Assembly (NCBI GenBank): GCA_019155185.1
Contig: CM032804.1
Location: 8,094,492-8,158,491 of the forward strand
Reading direction: 5' to 3'
DNA length: 64,000 bases
DNA from: Beaufortia kweichowensis
Taxonomy: Eukaryota > Chordata > Actinopteri > Cypriniformes > Gastromyzontidae
A program made the position numbers and the translations under genes. Below the pieces are notes generated by a model. That model saw nothing but the letters and a program-made list of their open reading frames with translations. It made no database searches and was not told the origin of the DNA. Positions 36,533 through 48,500 of the stretch are shown piece after piece; positions within the stretch are counted from its first letter, which is position 1; each line of letters opens with the position of its first letter.

Positions 36533-39500
36533 TTAAACCTTGGTGCTGAGCGTCAGCAGTTCGAGGAAGGAGTTGAATAGTGTCTCTAGCCAGCCCTGGT
36601 TGGCCATGCACTGCTGAACCACCTCCTCCTGACCTGGATCCTCCGCTGCCTGTTCTATACTGTCCGTCTGAAGATAGAGAAGAGAAAAAAAGATTTTATG
36701 AAAAGATGAGCTACTACACTGTCAAGAAATTAATGATGACTGTGAAATGTTTCCTCTTACCTCCTTTTTACAGTGCAGAAAGGTGTGATATTTGTAGTGA
36801 TGAAGAGAGTGATAGAGACTGTATATTCGACAGGTTTCTGTCGACAGCTTCAGGTCCTGACAAAGGATACAAATGGGGTGTTACAAGCAAAGAAAAAGAG
36901 TCTTGCTGCAATACGTCCATCCTAACAGATCGCTTTACAGTTAAACGGCTAATCAAGAATAAATGACCCCATGCCTGTTGTTTCGGAAGGCTCCGTTTGA
37001 CTCGATTGAGAGTTTTGCGGTTGTAACTCTCTCCGTTGAGGTGAACTTTAACTGCACCAGAGTCCAGCGGGTCTGCTGTCATCTGAGGGAACATGTGAAG
37101 AGCCTCCTACGTGACACAGAAGACAAGAGGAGAGAGAGACATAGTTATATTTACATACACCAAAAAAAGTAGTTTTTAATATTTATTAACTTAATTATTA
37201 ATAATTATTTAATAACATAAAATATGAGAATAACTCCCATGTAAACTTTAAATCAGATTACTTGTACAGTGTGATTTTAAAATTTCTGTGAACATGTTCA
37301 TATGTGTCAGAGTAATAACTTTCTCTCAAATAAAAAAAAAGTATACATTTTTAAAAAGTGCCATGGTAACTGTCCCTTACAAGGATGCTCACAACTTCTT
37401 GTTGCTATGGCAACACTGACACTAAATGCGCAGAACTTTTGTGTGCAATTAAAATATATATTTTCAGTGAATTGCAGAATTTGGGGTTTATATAAACATT
37501 TCGAATTGAATTTCATTTATTGGGTTTGATGATATTTGAACATGCAGACATCAATCAGTCAAAGCAAACAGCACCTGGTGTTGGGCGCTCATGTTGACCC
37601 TCCGCAGCAGTCTTCGCTTCTGTTCATTGAGGATACTGTCAATCTTCCTCATGGGAGGGAGATAAAGTTCATCTATAAGTAAAAGGGAAGGAGTGATAGT
37701 GAGTATTTAAAAATAGCAATGAAAACATTTAATATGTAAAATGTTATAAAACTGATGTTTTCTCACCGTTGGTGTCCTCCAGAGCTTGGATCATGTCGGG
37801 GTCCAGAGCAGTGCTGACCAGCATCTCTATGTAACTGCGGAACATCTCTCTCATAGCCCGACTATTTATCCCACTGCGAATGGACACTGTGAATGACAGA
37901 AGTATTTACTATGCATCAAGAATACCAATATCTAATAAAATAGAACAAGTTTTATTTTATATATTTTACTTTTAATTATAGTTATATTTAATATATGTAT
38001 TATTTAATACATTATGTTATCTGAGTTATATGCCCTTGTGCTTGACGGCTTGCTACACAAATAGACTCGCACAATAACTGTACAACCATAAACTTAAACG
38101 CACCTTCATCCTCACTGGGCGGATCAGGAGAGGAGTCTGAATCAGAAGAGGAGGGCATTTCTTTAAGCCACTTCTTCCTCTTTTTAGGTGGAGGTTCTGC
38201 CTTCACCTTCACAGGTTTGCTCCTGGTCCTGTCAGCTCTCTTCTCTCCAGTTCTCTTCTCCTCTTTGACCCTCCCACGCTCCACGACTGCACTTCTCCTC
38301 TCTAACTTCTCTTGAGCCTGTTTCTCCAGAAGCTTCTTCTCCTTCTCTCGTTGTTTTTCCCTTTCCTTCTCTTTCTCTCTTTCCTTCTGTCTCTCTCTTT
38401 CCCTCTCCTTCTCCTTTTGTTTTTCCCTTTCTCGTTGTTTCTCCCTTTCCTTCTCTCGTTGTTTCTCCCTCTCTCTTTCTCGCTGTTTCTCCTTCTCCCT
38501 TTCTTTTTGTTTCTCAATTTCTCTCTCCCTCTCTTTTTCCCTTTCTCTCCTGGATTTTTCCATCTGCTCCCTCTCTCTTTCTCTCTCCTTCTCCTTTTCT
38601 CGTTGTTCTTTCTCTCGTTGCCTCTCTCTATCCTTCTCTCGGTCTTCTCGTTCCACGCGGGGTGGGGTCAGGCTACGTACAGGTTGTGGTTTAGGAAGAG
38701 ACTGGCGCCTGATGGGAGAAAAATACATTAATCTCAGCATTCCTGTACAGTGTGATAGTGTACTGATTAATGATGATAACTACTGTGTGAATCGTGATAC
38801 AGGACCACCACAGATCCAAAAGGTCTTTTAGGGTGAAATTACCTCAGCGCGAGGCCGGGTCGATGCCAGGGTTTCCGCGAGCACACTCTGACGTAATCTT
38901 TTTTATTCACGTTCTCCAAGAATTTAACGTACAAGCGCTGGTAACGCATCTTTGCATCTCCGAAGTAGCCCAGATACTGCCAGAGAATAAAAGAGAACTG
39001 TGACTTTATGGCGGTGTATTAAATTTTCATGTGGTCTATCCCAGTGCTATAATCGCTTAACATCAGGCCATTTTTGATCTGATTGCATTTTTGATCTGAT
39101 CTTTGCAATGAATAACGATACTGTAAAATGTGTTAAACTGAACTAAGATTAGGGGATGTGACGACTTTGAATAACGGACATTGCATTTGTATGCCGATTT
39201 TATGTGGGACTGCTTTCCACATTACTGTAAAGACACTCACATTACTGGTAGCACAAAACTGTCGTTGTCCATCTTTGATTTCAGGAGCAAACTTTTGCAG
39301 CAGAGCTTTCTGGACTCTCCAGATTGGTGGAGGTTCTCGCCCCGTCTGCAGAGCCAGCTGAGAAAAAAAACAGCTTAAGCTTAAGCATCTCCAAAATGTG
39401 AATCAGAAATACAAATTCTGCACCCAGAATGATACAAAAGCTAGTAAACACGTAACAGAGCTGTACTGGTTACCTTAAGAGTACCAATATCTTCAGTGCG

Positions 39501-42500
39501 CACCACAAATTCATCTCTCTCTCTGAAAATCCCCTCCCCTCCACTCTCACTGTCTTCATCCTCACTCTCTCCTGCAATGGCCGCGTTGGACTGCTTCTTC
39601 GCTAGGTGCAATGAAGTGATCTGAGGGGTGGGAGCGTCCTCGGGGGTGGGGGGAGACGCTGGGGAGGGCTGGGGCAGCTCTTCGGAGGGAGGAGGAGAGG
39701 AGGACGGTGGGGGTGTGGTGGAGGGGGGCAGTGTGGGTGGAGGCGGGGAGGGAGATGGGAGAGCAGGTGGAGAGGGACTTAGGGGGAGGGAACTGTGCAG
39801 CGCTGGCTGTTGCTGCTGTAGATTCTCCTCTTCTTCTTGAGACGGGAGAGGCGAGGGGAGGGAAAGAGGAGGAGGAGGCAGAGGGGATGGCGAGGAGGAG
39901 GTTGGTGGAGATGGAGAAAGGGATGGAGGAGAAGGAGGTGCAGGGCAAGGGGAGGCTCAGATGGGGATTCTAAAACAGGAAACATAGTTGAGAAACGTTG
40001 TTTAATTGATTTGAATATATGACCGTGTATTTTAATATACTCACCAGCAACGTTGGGAGCACCCAGCATTTCATACTCAGGCTCTTCCTCTTCCTTCATT
40101 TTCTCACAATCTGTCTGATTTAATTCCTCTTTCTCTCTTTTCCTCTTTTCTTCATCGTCTTCCTGATCACGTTGGATCCCTGGTGCTTCCTTCTGCTGCA
40201 TTTCTTCACGCTCCTCCTGGTCAGCTTCTTCCTCATCCTCACCAGGAACACACGTCTCTTCGTGTTGGTTGGGTCGCAAATCCGGCTCTTGTGACATGTG
40301 CATCTCTGTCTCAGGTTCGTTGTGTACATGTGGAACAGAATCAGATTGTGGAGGTGGCGGGGGTGTGTTAAGAGTTTCCTCCCGTGGAGTGGGTGGTGAT
40401 GGTGTGGGCGGAGGTGGAACCACAGCAAGGCTATGGGGCGTGTCATAGAGGGCGGAAATGGCTGAAGATATGCTCTTCTGCAAGTCCTGATTTTTACTGA
40501 CAGAGTCTTCCTCATCTGAAGAGAACGATGGCAGGGTCTCCAAGTTTCTCTTGAGCTCCTCGTCAAGCCTTTTACAGGGGGACGGACAGTTGCTGAGACC
40601 CAGGCTTCCTTCGCCTTCATTCTCTCCAAAGGGTGGAGGCGGGGGCGGAGGAGGAGGTTGTGGAGATAATGGGCGAAGGCCTCCTTTGACTGAGGAGGTA
40701 TTTGTTGAGGTGCATTCATCCACAGGGATTGGGCCAGGTGGAGCTTCAGGGCCTGACTGCTTCTTCCCGGTTTTTAAGAAATCAAGGAAGGAAGTTATAA
40801 AACCCGACTTTAGCTCTGAAGGCTTCTCTTCCACCTGAGAGCAAGAGGAAAGATTAAAGGGTGGAAGATAAATGCAGAGGAAAAGGGAAATAAGAAACAA
40901 ACAATTTAGAGATTTAAGTCATTAATATAATATAATTAATATAAAATGTGAACACACATTTAATCTAAACATTTTTGGGACAGGGAATGTCCAAGATAGC
41001 AGAACAGAAATAATGACTCAATAAATAATCAATAATCAGCTATAAAAAAATGACATTTACTTGTGTTCACATTTTTATATTATATAATTGTTATAGTCTC
41101 CATCCCTTACAATAGATGTGTCCAAGATAAGATAATACACATTACTGAACAGCAGGATGGTTGATGACAGTTACTATGAACGAGTAACCTTAGCAACAGC
41201 CACCCTAGCAACAGCTCTCTCCCTTTCTTTTACTGCATTTTTAAAGAACACAGTCATCATGGTGGCCTGCCAATCATCTTAGTCTATGTGCCCTGCTCCC
41301 TCTAGTGGCAAAGTGCATAAACACACTGAGAACAATGAGGAGTGAATCCGAATGAATGTAAATGTTATTTATAGTTCAGTCCTTCCGTCTAAATATGAGG
41401 TGATGTATTGTAATTGGAAGTCTTACTGAGCTTGAGAGTTTCTGCATGGTGGCCCATGCCTCTGGGGTCATTTGTTCGTCCATTTCTCCCTCCCAGGACA
41501 TCTGCTAGAAATGAAACATACACACTGTATATGTATACACATAACACCCTAGACAGACTTTTGCCGGCCTTCTTTTCTAAAGCTATCTGTTGCTGAGGCA
41601 ACAGAGAACCTTTCATAAGTGCAATTTAAATATATGGTGCAGGGCACCATTTTATTAAGATTGCGAAATGTTAGCGAGTTATTCAATCTTTGGGATTTGA
41701 AAATGGATTTGGTCTGGCAAAATTTTATCATGTAAGAAAACATTTTTAACTACTACACGTTTGAAAATATAAAGCTTACGAAATCTTCATCTGCCTCAGT
41801 CTTTCTGATTTTGTTGTATTTGGTAGGATCTTCATTAGGATAGCGATCATTTCAACATAGTGAGAATGGTCACAGCTCAGTGAGCGACATTCCTTTCACA
41901 TTTGCATAAATCATAATTGATTTCACATGCTGTTTCCCATCTATTTCCTCTGCTGACTTCAGACAGTCTCGTGTTAAAAACTACTGTCTAACATTGCTGT
42001 GCAAGGTTAAAATAAATCATTATGAATATGTTTGATAAAAAACCTTTAAAGTACATTCTTTAAAATATGTTCGGGTTTCTTTTTGTAAAAGTATTCTATC
42101 ACAACCCAAAACAGTCAGCCTTAGCAGGTTCTCCACAAAGTATATGATCCCCTGCAAACACCTCCTCTAATAAACTCTAAATCTTTAGGTCATTTAAGGA
42201 CATCAACAAAACCGAACATGAACTAGTGTGTATTTATCAAGTTAAAAAAATTATGTTGTCATGATTCGTAATCCCATGTGTCTTAAATGATTTTTGAAAG
42301 CTTTACTGGGTTTTAAATTTAAACAGTTGCATGTAAAATCTTTTAAAAGATTATGAAATAGCAGTGCCATTGCAACAATTTATTTTTTAAATGTGAAACC
42401 ATGGGACTGCCATTTGCTCTAGATTCAGCAAAGCAGATCAATTAATATGAACATCTGGCGTTACTTAAACATTTTATCTTTGGTTTCAACATCTGCAAGC

Positions 42501-45500
42501 TGAGAAGGTAACTTAGACTCACCTCTTGGGATTTTTGCTTCATTTTTTCTTGACCACAGTTCATGTCATTTCGGTTTATGTCAATTCTGTTCATATCCAC
42601 ACTGGTAGTGGGCCCTGGGCTCAAACCAAGAGATGGTGCAGATCCCACCGAACCATCAGACAAAACTGGATCTGTACTAGAAAGGGAGTCTGTCCTCAGG
42701 AGAGAGTCAGATGAGGGCATTGAAGGAATTGGAAGCTTGATCTAGGAGAAGAACAATTATTTATGTAATTACATAAAATGCATAGTGTGCATACTTTACA
42801 TTATGGTACAAACAGCAAGTCATCACTTACCTTAATTGGTTTAATTGGCTCTTGATATTGAGGCTGATGCTGTGTAAGCTGTTGATGATGTTGCTGTTGA
42901 TGGTGTTGTTGATGCAACTGTTGAACATGCAGATGCTGCTGTTGGTGCATATGTTGTGGCTGTGGTTGGTGCTGCTGCTGTTGTAGATGAGGATGCATGT
43001 GCTGTTGTATCTGTGGTTGATGATGGAGATGAGGTGCTTGCTGATGATAGTTCTGCCCCTTGTTCATGTCTCTGTGCATCTCGAGCATAGGATCATCTTT
43101 TCTTCCGCGTCCTCTTCCTCGACCGCGGCCCCTTTTACCTTCTGCACCAGGTGCCATCATGTTCCTGCAATACGGAGGCTCAGGCAGAGGCCGAATACGG
43201 GGTCTACCCCTGGGTCTTGGTGGACCCTCACGTTTAGGTTTGGTGGGTTTCCTCCCCCTTTTCTTTGGGCCATCATGGGGGAGAAGCTGTGGGGGAGGTC
43301 CAATAGATTGGTATCCTGGGTGGCAGAAATCTAAATCACCCATCAAGGGGCTTAAACCTCCAACTCCTGAACCACCCCCAGACTTTCTGCAGCTGGACAC
43401 AAGATCAGGAAGCAAGTCTGGGAGACGTCTGCTGTTTAGGCGGATGTCAGCTGGAACATCTGCTTTATCCTCATCATCCTCAAACTCATACTCCTGGGCA
43501 TAGTTTTTCTTAGCCTGTGACTGGGCGTTAGGATCTTTTCGCTGTTTAAGAAGATGAAATGAGCTTGTCTTTAAAAGTTTCTTAGGTCTAGAAGAGCAAA
43601 AGATGGGTGAGGTGAGTCCGCCTGCTCCAGCACCACCTGGCCCTACAGGTCCCATCATTTTGTTTCCAGTTCCATCCACACCATGCCCCGTGCTGCCCAT
43701 TCCAAGGCCTGGGCCTTGAGACTGGATTAAGCCCAGCTGTTCTGTGTTTACAGTGGATGGGAGCTCATGTGATTTTAAGGGGTCCATATCTAAGTGCATA
43801 GTACCATTGCCAGATTCAGACAAATTGTGACAATACTGCCCATAACCCTGATCACCATGGTGACCCATAATATCGTACGCACCTCCTCCACCACCTGTAG
43901 TTTTAACAGCATCCATTCCTTCTTGTACAGTTCCACGTGGTTCTGGCACACCATCCTGACCTCCTTGAGCTGCACTTCCACCTGCCCCTGCACAGCTCGT
44001 CTTGTAGTCTTCAGAACAGAACATATCCTCCATTCCTGGGAAAAAGGATCGATCTTCATCTTGGAGTAGAGAATCTGGGAAACAAATGGAAGTCAGTGGC
44101 ACAAAGCGCTGTTGCTGCTCTTGGCTCTGCCCCTGGTTCTGAGCTGTTTTCCCCACAGGACTGCTTGTGTCATACTGATGCTCTTTAAGCTGATCCAACT
44201 GTGGTTGGGTGAGCTGGGGCTCTTGTTCCCTAGGTTGGGCTTGAGGCTGTGGAGGTCCAGAAGCTGGTTGCATGTGGTGTGAGTGCTGATGAGGATGTTG
44301 GTGGTGAGGGTGTGGCTGATGATGGGCATGAGGAGGAGGATGGTGTGAGGACATATGGTGCAAATGAGAGGAGGTTGACATGCTCATATCAGACTCAGAC
44401 AAATAATCATGAAGCTCTGCTGCTGATTGTTGAGGGTGGTGAGGCTGATGGTGTGAGGACATCCTATGTTGTTGTCTGTGATGATCACTGGTGCTTCCTT
44501 CCCCTGTACCGACTCTCTCAGATGGCCCCGCTCCTTCTCTGCTATTTGTTCTAGAGAGAGTTCTCTCTAGCATGTCTAGTGGTGAAACAGAATTCTGACT
44601 TGACTGGCTTTGGTTTCGCTGAGGCTCACGTCCATAGTGGGCATCCATTGTTTGGGACTGGAGCTGGAGTTGAAGCTGAGAGGTCTGTGGCTGAGTCTCT
44701 ACTGCCCCAGAGCCACCAGTAGGTAATCCTGCAGTTGGTCCAATCATTGCCTGCTGATTCATTGGGTGTTGTTGTTGCTGTGAAGGAGCCTGTTGGTTCT
44801 CCATCTTGTTTCGAGTAGTATGAGAAAGGACAGACTGGAGAAGGTGAGCTTGAGAGGTTTGCTGAGACTGGTCAGGTGGAGAATCCATTAAGCCAAGGGA
44901 CTGGGTCTGTCGCTGCTGCAAGTCTGGAGTCTTCCGTGGGTAGCCTAATTCAGAAGGATCCTGAGCTTTCTTAAGATCCAAATGTGAGTGAGATATTGAA
45001 TGTGGATGAGGGTGCTGTGAATGTTGAGGATGTTGTGAGTGTGATGGGTGTTGAGGGTGATGTTGATGTGTTTGGTGAGTGTAATGATCTCTACCATAAT
45101 GGACAACTGATCCAAGAGAGTCATGTTGGTTAGGGTGTTGACTATGTGAGTGAGTGTGTGACAATGAATCAGCTGCATTTCGACCACCATTTGCACTAGC
45201 TCCAGAGAGCACTCTATCAGTCTTAGCCTGTTGCTGCTTTTTCAGAGACATCTCCAACTGGTTTTCCAAACCTGTACTTGGACCACAAGAGCCAGCAGTC
45301 ACTGGAGCAACACTGTTAGTGGTATTATTGGTCCGAATTACACTCTGCAGATGGTATCGTTCTTCAGATGCCTTCATTTCATAGGCAGATAGACCCTTTC
45401 CTCCATCTCTACTTTGGGAAATTGACTGGGGCTGCTGCTGCTGTGCCTGCTGACCTTGTTGGGAATGGTGCTGGGAGGGGTTGGGTGCTGGACTCTGGGA

Positions 45501-48500
45501 GTGTAATAAGTGCTGGATTAAAAAGTCATCTTCATCTTCTTCATCTTCCTCTTGTGGTCTATCTACCCCAAGCATATCAGATTCAGACTTAGATTTTGGT
45601 GGTGTTGTATGATAAGACTGCGACTGCTGGGGTGGCACCCTTGTGTCTGAGTATCCTTGTGGAGAAGCCAGAAATGCTGGAGAGAGAACTGATGATAGGT
45701 ACTTGTTTCCACCATTTCCTCCAGGTGATTGTGCAGGACGAGTCGGGGCAGGGGAATGCAGTCCTGGGCGGATTATTCCAGAATTACTTGAGGGTGAAGG
45801 GCTGGAATCTGGGAGGTGGTATGATCCTGCACCACCACTTGCTACACTACTACTAGCACCACCACTACCACCGCCTGAACCACCACCACCCACACTTCCT
45901 GTACTACCTGCTCCTGAGCCAGTTGTACTGCTTGTTGTACCTGTACCACCTCCAGAAACCATTAGAGCAGGCGAATGTCCCGTTCCACCATAGCCCAGTG
46001 AAGGGCTTCCTGCCCCTCCAAGAGATGGTGGCAAAGAACCATATCCAGAATCAGAGCCATAAACCACCTCTGCTGAAAATGAACGCCCTGTTGCGCCAAG
46101 ACTTCCATATGCTTTTCCAGATCCCCCAAGGCTAGAACCAAGATCCTGTGTCTGTGGAGAACTGAATCCCCCATATGGCTGGGGCAGGTGAGAAGGGGGT
46201 GGCTGGCTTGGTGAATATGACTGTTGTTGTGGTGGGGTTTGACCAGGTAGGCCAGCTGTTGGTTTAACAGGAGCAACAGGAGAACCATATGCAGACAGAC
46301 AAGGTTTAGGTGGCTGCTGCTGTGTAGCAGAGGATGATACTGTGGGTGGTGGAGGTGGCGGGGGTTGTGGTGCTGACTGAGGTGGTGGCTGCTGCCTTGA
46401 GGGTGCTGAGGAGCTACTGGATGAGACATTGGGATTAGAAGCTGAGGATGAGGAAGAGGATGTAGAAGAAGCTGAAGGTGGAGTGTGAGGGGTTCGAGAT
46501 GAGGAAGAACTAGAGGAAGAATAGCCGCTACTTGAGTGACTACTGGAACTCTTTCCTGTTTTCCCAATACCACCACTTGAGACTGCTGAGGATGAGGTGT
46601 ATGGGGGCTGGATGATAGGTCGGTAAACTTGTTCTGATCGGGGTGAGGGTTTGGGGTCAGATGATGGACTCTGCTCACCCAGTGGGCTACAGTTTACTCC
46701 TCCATGACGATGATGGGGTATCTGCTGGTATCCTGATGCACCACAACTAAGATAATGCTGTAGAGGATGAGGTGCAGAAGAGGAAAGTTGAGACTGTGCA
46801 GGAGAAGGCCGCTGGTAATGCTTGATTACACTGTCTTGCCTGGGAATGGCTCTCTCCTGTGACTGGGGAGGTGCAGCAGAAAATACAGAGGAATTGTAGA
46901 GCTGGGAGGATTGATCCTGAAGCTGTGAGGAAAGCAGGTTAAATTGAGGGGGTGGTAAATGGCGTGTTGAGGAGGAAGCAGGTGCCTGTGGTGGGGGACC
47001 ACTAGTTGGCTCTTGAGGCCCTCTATAGGAAGGAGCCCCACTCTGTGAGGACAAAAGACGATCAAAACCAAGACTTGACTGTGAGGGCGTCTTTATGTGC
47101 AGCAATGGATCATGGGGTGACAGGAGACCGTTCGAAGTAGGACTGAAGGTAGGTGTGTCCTGCAGTGATAATGATGGGGTCACCCCGGGGAAGGAGCGCC
47201 CTGAGAATGAAGCTGGGTGCTGATATGCCGACAGAGCAGAGGAAGAGGGAAATGAGCCAGAGCCAGGTAGTGCACCAGAAATGAATAGCTCTGCAGGGGC
47301 TGGAGTATGCATTGCTATAAGAACAGAATAAAAGCAAAGGAAAAAGAAAATTATTCAGCAGTTAATAATATGGTTCTCTCAGTTTTTCATTTCATGATAT
47401 ATTTCAGTGTTCAATATTAGATCATTCTGTATTCAACAGACCACAATAATTACCCGTTTGCCATGAGGGGGTGCGAAATTGAGAGAGAAGGGAAGAGGCA
47501 GAGGGGGGTGGCTGGGCACCTCGGGATTCCAAAGCAGAGATCAAGTTCATAACTGAAGCATCTGGTCCTGAGGGGCTGGCATGATGTAGCCCAGTATCAA
47601 ACAAGCCTGAGAGCCCTAAAAAAGATGATAACTGTTATGAGAAATTAACGTTAAATTCTACAGTACATGGGTAACATTTATCTTACAGTTTTGATAAATA
47701 ATTTCTCATAATTTTATTACATATCTTATTTTAATGTCACCTGTATGATCTCAAATCTAGGTCAGACTACACAAAGACTTGGCAATGTGGTAAACATAAA
47801 AGACCTTACCTAAGCTCCTTCCTGCACCCCATGCCCCACCCTGTCCAGAACTTCCGGGATGATGATTTGTTGCATATCCCTGCAGAGGGTGTGGTGTGGC
47901 ATAAGGTTGGCGATGGAGGAGTTCTGAGTCTGGATGGGATGATCTGGAGCTCCCATAAACCAAACTAAAAAAAAAGATTGAGATAGGAAATGATACACAT
48001 ACATATAGAGTAACAAAGTTATTGTTTTCAAAAAATCATTAGTGTTAATTAAATAACCCATTAAAACTGCTTGATTATGACAAAAGTCATAATCACAGTT
48101 ATTTTAGCCAATACTGAGATCACAATTATTAAACACAATTTCTCATTGACTTTGAGAACAATGTATTACTGAATAAAAAACAAATGTAAAAAAAATAGAT
48201 CAAATAAATTATATAAATATAATAAATTAAAATCAATTATATCAAAATAAATTAGATTAAATATGTTGTGAACTGCCACAACCAAACATAGCTTCTCCAT
48301 ATTTTGGTAAACTACATTCAACATTTGTGACTAACATGCCAGGCTACATAAACATGAAAATCAGGCTAAAGTCTCAAAATTAAATTATGAGTTAAGGAGC
48401 ATCCAAGTTTTATTTTGCCTATAAATTTCAGTAAAACAGTAAATCAAAAACAGTAAAATCGCAGAGGAGAAATTAAACAGATCACAATCTTTACAACAGC

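Noticed and set aside
41780..41824. Possible prr12 microexon reading KIRKTEADEDF with a GTAAGC donor
   Set aside because: The donor phase fits, but no convincing acceptor gives a whole number of codons, and the flanking exons join in frame without it.
45962..46678. 238-codon minus-strand open frame in the prr12 large exon
   Set aside because: It overlaps the real prr12 frame in another phase and is explained by repetitive S/P/Q codons; there is no start context or domain.
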